From: JAAFHB01 sp963677935
GTDB taxonomy: Bacteria; Bacteroidota; Bacteroidia; Bacteroidales; Prolixibacteraceae
Assembly (NCBI GenBank): GCA_963677935.2
Contig: CAXXEH010000003.1
Span: 1,116,001-1,180,000, forward strand
Direction of reading: 5' to 3'
DNA length: 64,000 nt
The translations under genes were made by a program, and so were the position numbers. Below, piece by piece: positions 16,549 through 25,900 of the stretch. The notes under the pieces are model-generated. The model was not told where the DNA came from. It made no database searches and saw only the letters and a program-made list of their open reading frames with translations. Numbering within the stretch: position 1 is the first letter of the stretch; the number at the start of each line of letters is the position of its first letter.

Positions 16549-19253
16549 CAATCATAGGACTACTGCGGTTATTGCGCAAACATATTGTTCTTTTGCTTGT
16601 TACGCCAATACTGATGGCTGGAATGGTGATTTTTCTTACTAAAAACCCAAGTTTTACCTATTCATCCGAAACAACCCTTTATACAGGACTAGCATCCGGG
16701 TCTAGTGTGGAAATGGGGAAAGCAATCAGCTATTTTGCCACTAATACCGATTTTGATAACCTGATTAATGTTATTCAGTCCCGTCAAACCCAGGAAGAGG
16801 TTGCCATCAGGTTGTTTGCTCAGCATCTAATGCTCTCCAAAGCTGATCCTCGGTTTATTTCACAAAAATCATTCGACTATTTAAGAAAAATCACCCCTCC
16901 CTATATCCATGCTTTGGTTGTCAGATCGGGTAAACTGCCCGAGGCGCCAAAATTGAAAGCATCCCCGGTTAAGTTAAATGAACAACTTTCAAAAAAGCAA
17001 ATTCAAAAAACTGAATTCCAAAGTCACACCATAAAAAAAGGTGAAACCTTATACTCCATTTCGCGACAGTATGATATGGATGTTGATCAACTTAAAGATT
17101 TAAACGGAATTAAAGGAAATAACATTAAAGTTGGCCAGACACTAAAAGTTGGAAAATCGTTTACCAATAGCCCGGATACTACACATAGAGATACTACGTC
17201 AAACCTTAATCAGAAAGACTCTAAGTTTTCATTTTCAAAGCTTTACTCATCTTCTAATGAGAATAAAATGGTTTTGGCCCCATTCGATGAGATGGCTTTT
17301 AACCAAACAGTAAACAACCTGACGGATCTGTTTGCCAGCAGTGACACTAATTTTGTAAGCCACCTTCTCAATTTTGATAATCCCCACTATTCGATTGATG
17401 CCATTTCGTCAGTCAATGTTCAGAGAATCGGAAGCAGCGATCTTGTTAAACTGAAATACACATCTGATGATCCTGGAATTTGCCAGCAAACCCTCATTTT
17501 TCTTACTCAGGTTTGCCTTAAAAATTATAAAGTTCTCAAAGAGAATCGTTCCGATGCGGTTGTAAAATATTTCGAATTCCAGGTTAATAAGGCCACTCAA
17601 AAATTGAATGCGGGCGAAGAAAAGCTGCTCTCATTTAATAAAGATAACAAAATTATCAACTATTACGAACAGAGTAAAGCTGTTGCCGGAGCAAAGGAAG
17701 CGCTTGATGTTGATTATAACAACATGAGAATTAAACTTGCAGGAGTCGAAGCAGATATCAAGCATCTGGAGGAGAAATTAGAGAATCAACAAGGAATAAA
17801 ATTAAAAAGTGCCCCATTAATCGAAAAAAGAAATCAGCTTAGTCTTGTTGATACAAGAATTGCAACCGTTGAAACAATTGGTTATGCCGATACATCCGAA
17901 ATTAAAAACCTGCCGCAGTTAAAAGCCAGGGCAGATCAACTTAAGGGAGAAATTCGGGAATCGGTCGGAGAACTTTACAAATTCGGAAACTCCACAGAAG
18001 GACTTCCGATGGCTACCCTATTAAACGAATGGATTTCAAATGTTTTAAAATATGAGGATCTTAAAGCGGGACTTGTAGTCTTATCAAAGCGTATTCAGGA
18101 TTTTCAAAAGCAATACGAAATTTTTGCCCCAGCTGGAGCGAATTTGAAAAGAATCGAGCGGGAAATCTCTGTCTCAGAAGCGGAGTTCCTCGAATTATTG
18201 CATGGTTTGAACCTGGCTAAGCTCAAAATGCAGGACCTTGAGCTCTCATCAAATCTAAAACCTATTGATCAGCCTTACCTTCCGCTTACGCCAAATCCGA
18301 CCAAGAGGAAGTTCCTGATATTAGGGGCTGCGCTTTTCGGATTTCTGATGGTATTTACAACAATACTGGCATTGGAGTTTTTTGATGAAACCTTAAAAAA
18401 TCCCCAAAGAGCTGCTAAAATCCTCAACTTGTCGCCACTGGGCGTATTTCCAAAGATTTACCAGAAAACTGAAATACTGAATTTTCCTTTTGTGGTAGAA
18501 AGGCTTATCGAAATGATGGTACAAAAGATTGGGCTGCTAAAAAAACAGAAAGGGGTTTCACATGAACCATATCATATTATTATTTGCAGTACATCAAATG
18601 GTGAAGGGAAGACGGTGATCTCACAAAATATTGCCTCACAGCTTAATAAGCTTGGAAATCGGGTTGCTGTGATCAGGTACTTAAGAGAGAATGTTCAACA
18701 ACATGAATCCTGTGCAGGATCAGTTATTGCTCCGGAACAGCCACAAAAAGGCTCAACAAGATTCTCATTTATTAATTGGTTATTAGGGTATTCCGACAAC
18801 AGAATTAATTGTCAGAGCCATTTTTTAAGTGATGTTGGTTCAACCAATTTTAAAAATGATTACTTTGAATATACAATAAATGAGAATTATTTCCAGGTAA
18901 ATGATTATCTGGAACTGTTTGTCAAAAATAATCTGAGTTTATCCATCAACCCCGACTATATCCTGACGGTACTCCCACCACTTCTCTATTATCCTTATCC
19001 ATCGGGTCTGGTTGCATCGGCAGATTTGACCATGATGGTGTGCCGGGCAAACAGGGAATGGTCGTCTGCCGACCGGGGCGTCTTTGAGAATATTTCCAGG
19101 ATAACTACCCATCCGCCATGTTTCGTACTTAACGGAGTAGAGATGGAAGTGATTGAATCAATCCTTGGCGAATTACCTAAGAAAAGGGGTCTTTTTCGCC
19201 GTATCATAAAAAAAATTATCCGTTTCCAGTTTAAAACAAAGAATCAAATATAA
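16545..19253 (+). CDS. Wzz/Wzc-like chain-length protein with LysM insertion and degenerate kinase domain
   Basis: This 902-residue protein controls polysaccharide chain length and export. Order: TM1 (about 13-31), a periplasmic Wzz-type segment, a LysM peptidoglycan-binding domain (about 161-203, HTIKKGETLYSISRQYDMD to GQTLKVG), long coiled coils (about 330-560), a proline-rich stretch before TM2 (about 589-612), then a cytoplasmic BY-kinase-like domain. The P-loop SNGEGKT (K689) is intact, but Walker A' (VAVIRYLREN) and Walker B (ILTVLPPL) lack their aspartates, and there is no C-terminal tyrosine cluster. It is coupled to the TolC-like gene. Confidence 0.88.
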   Translation: MTIIGLLRLLRKHIVLLLVTPILMAGMVIFLTKNPSFTYSSETTLYTGLASGSSVEMGKAISYFATNTDFDNLINVIQSRQTQEEVAIRLFAQHLMLSKADPRFISQKSFDYLRKITPPYIHALVVRSGKLPEAPKLKASPVKLNEQLSKKQIQKTEFQSHTIKKGETLYSISRQYDMDVDQLKDLNGIKGNNIKVGQTLKVGKSFTNSPDTTHRDTTSNLNQKDSKFSFSKLYSSSNENKMVLAPFDEMAFNQTVNNLTDLFASSDTNFVSHLLNFDNPHYSIDAISSVNVQRIGSSDLVKLKYTSDDPGICQQTLIFLTQVCLKNYKVLKENRSDAVVKYFEFQVNKATQKLNAGEEKLLSFNKDNKIINYYEQSKAVAGAKEALDVDYNNMRIKLAGVEADIKHLEEKLENQQGIKLKSAPLIEKRNQLSLVDTRIATVETIGYADTSEIKNLPQLKARADQLKGEIRESVGELYKFGNSTEGLPMATLLNEWISNVLKYEDLKAGLVVLSKRIQDFQKQYEIFAPAGANLKRIEREISVSEAEFLELLHGLNLAKLKMQDLELSSNLKPIDQPYLPLTPNPTKRKFLILGAALFGFLMVFTTILALEFFDETLKNPQRAAKILNLSPLGVFPKIYQKTEILNFPFVVERLIEMMVQKIGLLKKQKGVSHEPYHIIICSTSNGEGKTVISQNIASQLNKLGNRVAVIRYLRENVQQHESCAGSVIAPEQPQKGSTRFSFINWLLGYSDNRINCQSHFLSDVGSTNFKNDYFEYTINENYFQVNDYLELFVKNNLSLSINPDYILTVLPPLLYYPYPSGLVASADLTMMVCRANREWSSADRGVFENISRITTHPPCFVLNGVEMEVIESILGELPKKRGLFRRIIKKIIRFQFKTKNQI

Positions 19254-19303
19254 ATTGATGAATTCCAATTGAAATATTTTCATTTGGAACTTAACTATAT
19301 CCT

Positions 19304-22300
19304 ATGAACATCAGAAATAAAATTCTTCTCCTTTTTTGCTCTTCCATACTCATTTTAATGGTTGTACTGTATTTCTTTCGTCAAACTCAGGAGCAACAGC
19401 ACACTTTAATCGTAAAGTCAGCGGCAGAACAGCAGGTAGTCCTGATTAATACTGCAATCAGTGTGCATTCCGATCAGTTAGATCAGCTCGTAACCGATTA
19501 TACAGGATGGGATGAGATCATCACCAATATTAATAAGCCGAATCCAAAATGGGCCGATGATAATATTGCAAGTATTATTAAATCTTTCAAACTTTATCAT
19601 GTCAGCGTATACAATACAAATTATCAGCTTGTTTACAATTTCGGCAATCAATTGACAAATATTCTTGGCGATACTGCAACGCAAGATATTATTGTAAATA
19701 AAATCTTAAAAAAAGGGCTTATACATTATTTCAAGGTTATTCCTCAAGGTCTTTTAGAAATCTCTGCAGCATCAATACACCCTACCTTAGATACTGCAAG
19801 AATTACACCCCCTTTTGGATTTTTCTTTATCAGCAGAATCTGGAACGGGAATTTCTTTAAAGAAATATCGGAAAATACAGCAGGAAATGTTTACTTTTCT
19901 GAAGGGGAATCCAATGAACATAATCTGATTGTGAATGACTCAATAACAGTTTCTATCCCATTATTAGGATTCAATGACAGGCAAATTGGGGTTCTTATGA
20001 TTAAAAAGCCCAATAACGTGCTGATCAACTATCATAAAGTGAGTAAGTTCGTGTTCAATTTTATGGGTATATTACTTCTCATCCTGGTCTTTATTTTCTT
20101 TACCGTATTATACCTTTGGATCAGACGTCCATTGAAAATAATTTCTCAGAGCCTAAAAGATGGAGATACTTCAAAACTGGAGATTCTTGAAAAAAGCAAA
20201 AACGAATTTACCCAGATTGCCCGGCTAATTTCAATATTTAATCACCAGAAACTTGAACTTGAACTTGAAAATAGTGAGATTATTAAAATGCAACAGAAAT
20301 TGGTTCGGCAAAAAAGCCTTTTACAAGGTATGGCTTTAGCTTCGAACCATCTTCTTACCAATGAAGAATTCGTAAACTCCATTCATAATGCCCTTGAGAC
20401 CATAAGCAAAGCGGCAGGTATAGATCGGATTTTTATTTATAAAAACGCTGTAGACCCGGTTTCAGGAAAACGAAAGGTAACCAGGGTTCACGAATTTATT
20501 GTTCCTGAAATTGCTACTCAGGTTGATTTAAAAGAAGCTGAAGAGATTTTTTATTTTCATCACACCGACAATTGGTTTGCTCCCTTGATTAAGGGAAAAT
20601 CAATTAAGGGACTTACCAGTGAATTCCGCGAAGACTTACGATTATTATTTGAAAATCAAAAGATTAAATCATTAATGATTGTTCCTGTGCTGGATCCGAA
20701 AAAGCACCATTTTTGGGGATTCGTTGGATTTGCTGACTGTACAGATGATCATCTCTGGACAACAACTGAGGAGACTGTTTTAAGTATGCTTGCTGATAAT
20801 ATTGGTGGAGCAATAAGACGTCAAATTTCACAGGAAGAATTAAAAAGGGCAATGGAGATGGCTAAAATGGCCGACCGTGCCAAATCTGAATTTTTGGCTT
20901 CGATGTCACACGAAATTCGGACACCAATGAATGGAGTCATTGGAATGACCAGTCTTTTACAAATCTCTGAACTCACTCCCTCGCAACGTGAATATGTGAA
21001 CATCATAGAGACCTCAGGTGAGAGTCTTATGAATATCATTAACGAGATACTCGATTTTTCAAAGATCGAATCAGGACATATGGAACTAGAGGAGAGTTCG
21101 TTTGATCTGCGTCTTTGCATCGAAGATGTTCTTGATCTGATGGCCCCAAAAGCACTCGAGAAACACATTGATATCATTTACTATATCGATCCAAAAGTCA
21201 ATCAATATATCTTTGGCGATGGTTTCAGATTGCGTCAGATTATTGTCAATCTGGTGAGTAATGCCATAAAGTTTACTGAGACAGGTGATATTCTGATTTA
21301 TATTACCCTTGTTTCACAAAAGAATGAAGATGTCTTACTTGAATTCTCGGTAAAGGATACTGGAATTGGAATTCCATCCAATAAAATTGATTCATTATTC
21401 TCACCATTTACCCAGGTGGATGCCTCAACCACAAGAAAATATGGAGGAACAGGATTGGGGCTGGCAATCACCTCCAGTCTTGTAAAACTGATGAATGGAA
21501 AGATCTGGGTAAACAGCCAGGAAGGAAAGGGATCTGATTTTCATTTTACGATACGAACACGCTATTCCACACCTCTTGATAAAGTCGATGAGGTTTATAA
21601 GTCGTTGCAAAGTCTTCCCGGAAAATCGGTCCTGATTGTTGATGACAATGCAACCAATCGCAGAATCCTTTGCCTGCAATGCGAGTATTGGGGAATGAAG
21701 GCAACTGCATGTGAATCAGGGAATGAGGCGCTGTCTATACTCGAAACTAAACAATTTGATGCAGGGATAATCGATATGCAAATGCCTGAAATGGATGGAA
21801 TTATGCTTGCACGCCAAATAAGGAAAAAATTCAGCAAGGAGCATTTTCCCTTAATTATGCTTACTTCGGTAGGTTTCAATACGGAAGCAAATGAATTACA
21901 AAAGTTGTTTTCCTACTATGTGAACAAACCTATCAAGCATTCTCAATTGGCTGAGATCCTACTTAAAGTGATGGCGCCAACAAAAAAACAGACTGTTGTC
22001 AACATACCTGGTAAAGAAAAGCTCTTCGAGATCTCTAAAAACTACCCGTTCCAGATCCTTATTGCAGAAGATAACCTGATCAATCAGAAACTTATACGCA
22101 ATGTCTTTGAACTATTGGGATATAAAGCAGATATTGCCGCAAATGGACTTGAGGCTTTAAGCGCACTAAAATTAAAAAACTACAACCTTATCTTTATGGA
22201 TATCCAAATGCCTGAGATGAACGGCTATGAAGCCACAGGTATTATTGTTGAACGCCGAAAAGAGGATCGACCTGTAATCATTGCCATGACGGCCAATGCC

Positions 22301-22435
22301 ATGCAGGGTGACAAGGAGAAATGTCTGGAGGCAGGAATGGATGATTATATCACTAAACCAATGAGGGTCGATGACCTAATCAAAATTATCAAATTCTGGG
22401 GCGAAAAGAAGTTTCCAAATAAAAAAATTGGCTGA
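19304..22435 (+). CDS. Hybrid histidine kinase (CHASE4-GAF-HisKA-HATPase-REC-REC)
   Basis: This 1,043-residue sensor kinase has TM1 (about 7-25), a periplasmic CHASE4-like domain (containing DQLVTDYTGWDEII), TM2 (about 247-270), a GAF domain (about 350-505), a HisKA domain with phospho-accepting H536 in MSHEIRTPMNG, an HATPase with the N, G1 and G2 boxes (NLVSNAIKF, DTGIGI, GGTGLGLAI) and two receivers. Phospho-acceptors are D824 and D966; both receivers look intact. It follows the Wzc-like gene by 50 bp and has no DNA-binding output, so phosphate must leave through an Hpt, such as the one at 53046. Confidence 0.95.
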   Translation: MNIRNKILLLFCSSILILMVVLYFFRQTQEQQHTLIVKSAAEQQVVLINTAISVHSDQLDQLVTDYTGWDEIITNINKPNPKWADDNIASIIKSFKLYHVSVYNTNYQLVYNFGNQLTNILGDTATQDIIVNKILKKGLIHYFKVIPQGLLEISAASIHPTLDTARITPPFGFFFISRIWNGNFFKEISENTAGNVYFSEGESNEHNLIVNDSITVSIPLLGFNDRQIGVLMIKKPNNVLINYHKVSKFVFNFMGILLLILVFIFFTVLYLWIRRPLKIISQSLKDGDTSKLEILEKSKNEFTQIARLISIFNHQKLELELENSEIIKMQQKLVRQKSLLQGMALASNHLLTNEEFVNSIHNALETISKAAGIDRIFIYKNAVDPVSGKRKVTRVHEFIVPEIATQVDLKEAEEIFYFHHTDNWFAPLIKGKSIKGLTSEFREDLRLLFENQKIKSLMIVPVLDPKKHHFWGFVGFADCTDDHLWTTTEETVLSMLADNIGGAIRRQISQEELKRAMEMAKMADRAKSEFLASMSHEIRTPMNGVIGMTSLLQISELTPSQREYVNIIETSGESLMNIINEILDFSKIESGHMELEESSFDLRLCIEDVLDLMAPKALEKHIDIIYYIDPKVNQYIFGDGFRLRQIIVNLVSNAIKFTETGDILIYITLVSQKNEDVLLEFSVKDTGIGIPSNKIDSLFSPFTQVDASTTRKYGGTGLGLAITSSLVKLMNGKIWVNSQEGKGSDFHFTIRTRYSTPLDKVDEVYKSLQSLPGKSVLIVDDNATNRRILCLQCEYWGMKATACESGNEALSILETKQFDAGIIDMQMPEMDGIMLARQIRKKFSKEHFPLIMLTSVGFNTEANELQKLFSYYVNKPIKHSQLAEILLKVMAPTKKQTVVNIPGKEKLFEISKNYPFQILIAEDNLINQKLIRNVFELLGYKADIAANGLEALSALKLKNYNLIFMDIQMPEMNGYEATGIIVERRKEDRPVIIAMTANAMQGDKEKCLEAGMDDYITKPMRVDDLIKIIKFWGEKKFPNKKIG

Positions 22436-22470
22436 ATATTATTCCATACGGTTATTTTAATATAACTTCT

Positions 22471-22901
22471 ATGAAAAGCATAACTAAAATTGGACTTAGT
22501 TTTGATACATGTATGATAATGGCAGAAGCAGCCATAAGAAAAGCCAGAGAAATCAAGATAAATATTGCAATTACCTTTGTTGACGAGAGTGGAGTGTTAA
22601 AGGCTTTTTTCAGGATAGATCACTCACCCCTTGTATCTGTTGATGCATCGCGCAAAAAGGCGATTACAGCAGTTGGGTTTGGAATTCCAAGTGGTGATAG
22701 TGGTATTCATTCATCAAGGATGATCCGATCTTATTGTATGGTGTTCAGCAATTTGAAGATTTTATTTTGCTTGGTGGAGGTTCACCCGTTATGGTAGATG
22801 GCTTGATTCTCGGAGCAATTGGAATCTCTGGTGGACATTATAAACAGGATGAAGAATGCGTTAAGGAGGCAATCGATGCTTTTAATAGAATGAATTTATG
22901 A
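22471..22901 (+). pseudogene. GlcG/HbpS-like (DUF336) gene with a frameshift
   Basis: The first frame gives a typical GlcG/HbpS N-terminus (SFDTCMIMAEAAIRKARE, VDESGVLKAFFRIDHSPL, DASRKKAITAVGFG) up to about 22700, then runs into non-family sequence and a stop at 22797. One frame over (codons in phase with 22899) the family C-terminus continues: FIKDDPILLYGVQQFEDFIL, LGGGSPVMVDGLILGAIGIS, then GGHYKQDEECVKEAIDAF to a TGA at 22899-22901. That stop overlaps the next start by ATGA. One missing base near 22700 explains it. It is either a real mutation or a sequence error. Such proteins can bind heme and modulate sensor kinases. Confidence 0.85.
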
Positions 22902-25900
22902 AATATTCCTATATTCAGGTAATTAAGCGGTTAGATAAGCTCTCATCAGCTTTTTCTTCGATCAGTACTCAGGATGAACTGGTAAAATCGGTGGAGGAGG
23001 TATTGGAGGATATTTTCGACGTCCAATATACCGGCTTATACCTCTTCGATCCAACGGAGCAGCGACTAAGGCTATTTTATGCAAAGGGATTTAATGAAGA
23101 GGAGAAGAAAGCAGCTGACTTATCATCAATGGATCGTCATCCGGGTCTTATCTACCTGACAAAAAAAATGCTGTATATACCTGATACATTACTGGATAAG
23201 CAGGAGATGACAAGTTCCAGTGAGCGATCATTTGTTGTAAGGTCGCGATTATATTTGCCTGTTATGAATGGCGATCAAGTGGTTGGAGCGTTTGGCATTG
23301 TTGACGCAAAACCAAATGCCTACAATGAAGAGGATATTGCAATCCTTTCATTTATTTGTAATTTGGCTGGAGCACTTTATAGCAACATACTTAATCAGCA
23401 TTTATTACGATCAGCAGACAACCAAATTCTTAGTCTCTCGAAACTCCCCACCGAAAGCCCAAATCCTGTTTTAAGAATCAATCACAATAACATTTTATTG
23501 TTTGCCAACAAAGCAAGTGAACCAATAATGAATTTTTATGGTCTGAAGGAGGGTCATGTGGTGAGTAATGACTTAATGGTTCCTTTCGACCAATTAATTA
23601 ATTCAGGGAAATCAATCGAAAAGGAGATAACAGATGGCAAATCAATCTACTCATTTATTTTTACATGGATTGAAGGTGAAGAATATGTTAATCTCTATGG
23701 GAGAGATATTACAAGAAGAAAAATTCTTGAGGATGACCTGAAGAAGAGTGATGCCAAACTTGCCAAAATGGTGGCAAATATTAGTGATGTAATCGTTATA
23801 ATTAATGATAAAGGGATTAATACCTATAAAAGTCCCAACATGGAGAAATTGTTCGGTTGGCATCCTGATGAATTGGTTGGAATGAGTGCGTTTGATAATA
23901 TTCATCCTGAAGAACGTGAGGCATTTGCAAATATTTTTAGTGCAATTCTTCGAGGCCCTGACGATACTGTAACTGCTGAATTCCGATACCTATGCAAAAA
24001 TGGTACCTACAAATGGGTCCATTTTACAGGAGTCAATCTGTTACATGATCCGGATATTCAGGGCATTTTGGGAAATTATCACGATGTCACTGCAAGTAAA
24101 AAGGGTGAGATTGATTTACTTGAAAGCGAGAAACGTTGGAAATTTGCCCTTGAAACTGCAACAGACGGGATGTGGGATTGGGATATCCCAAACAACTGTG
24201 TTTTCTTTTCCACCCAGTGGAAAGCTATGCTGGGCTATAGCGAATTCGAAATTGGAAATAGACTGGATGAGTGGAGCAATCGCATTCATCCCGATGATAT
24301 GCCTGAAGTGTGGATCCAATTAGACAACCATTTGGATGGAAAAACAGATAGTTACAAAAGCGAACATCGGATTCGATGCAAAGATGGCGCCTATAAATGG
24401 TTTCAGGATGAGGGAAAAGTTGTAAAACGAGATAAAGAGGGAGAAGCGTTAAGGCTAATTGGTACAAATAAAGACATATCAGCCCGAAAGTTGGTTGAAG
24501 AAAAGCTGAAAGAGAGTGAAGGTAGGTACCGTCTACTTTTTGAAAATATGGAGGAAGGATTTTCATTGCATGAGATTATCACCAATGAAGATGGTGTTGC
24601 TGTCGATTTTCGTTTTCTCGAAGCAAACACCGCTTACGCGCATCATACCGGTATGCAAATCAGCGAATGCATTGGGAAAACAATGCTCGAAATTCTACCC
24701 CATGCTGATCCTATCCAAATTGAAAAATACGGTAAAGTGGCTTTAACAGGTGAACCTTTAATTTTTGATTACTATTCGACTTCGTTTAAAAAATATATGA
24801 GAGTCAGAGCTTTCTCTCCTCAACCAAGACTATTTGCAACTATTTTTGAAGACATCACTGATCGTCATGTAGCAGAAGCAGAATTACATAAAATATCGCA
24901 GACTGTTGAACAAAGTCCGATAATGACTTATGTTACAGATTTAAATGGTTCGATCGAATATGTGAATCCGAAAGTCATCGAGTTGACTGGTTATTCAAGA
25001 GCTGAATTAAAAGGGAGAAACCCCAGTATTTTTAGTACAGGCGAAACTACAACCGAGGAATACGAAACTTTATGGAAAACCATAAAATCGGGAAAAGAGT
25101 GGAAAGGTGAATTTCACAACCAAAAGAAGAACGGAGAGTTATTTTGGGTGATGGCATCGCTATCGCCTATTTTTGATCATAATGGAATTATTACCCATTT
25201 TGTTGCAATTGAAGAAGATGTCACGAGAAGTAAAGTAGATTACCAAGCGCTTCAGGTCGCCAATCTTAGATTCAAATCACTGATATCTAGCATGCAAGCA
25301 GGAGTTATGGTAGAGGATCAACAAAGAAAAGTTGTCCTTGTTAATCAATATTTCTGTGATTTATTTCTAATTCCCGTTACTCCTGAACAATTAGTCGGGA
25401 TGAATTGCGAGGCGGCAGCTGAAGGCTCAAAAGTCTTGTTTGTCGATCCCGATTCTTTTATTCGTGATATAAATAACACCCTCGAAATGCGTAAGGTGAT
25501 TACCAATCATGAACTTCAGATGAAAAATGGGATCTCCCTTGAGCGTGATTTTATCCCAATCGGAGATTCTGAAGATAAAAATCAAGGGATTCTTTGGATT
25601 TACAGAGATATCACAACTAGGAAGAACATAGAAAAAGATTTAATGCGCCAAAGCGAGATATTAAGTGGAACCGCAAAGGCCATGAATTATCTACTCACCA
25701 TCCCCGATCATCATCAGGCGATGCAAAAAGCCCTTGAAGCCGTTGGTGTTGCTACTGGTGTAGACCGTTCCTACATTTTTGAAGCAAAAATAGATGAATC
25801 CACCGGAGAAACGTTTCTCGATCAGCAATTTGAATGGACTGCTCAAGGTGTAATTCCGGAGATTGGCAATTCTGAGCTTCAGAATATGCCCTTCAGCCGT

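Noticed and set aside
22471..22797. A complete 108-residue protein ending at 22797
   Set aside because: Its last 30 residues have no family character, while the family C-terminus continues in the neighbouring frame to an ATGA overlap. It was recorded as a frameshift.
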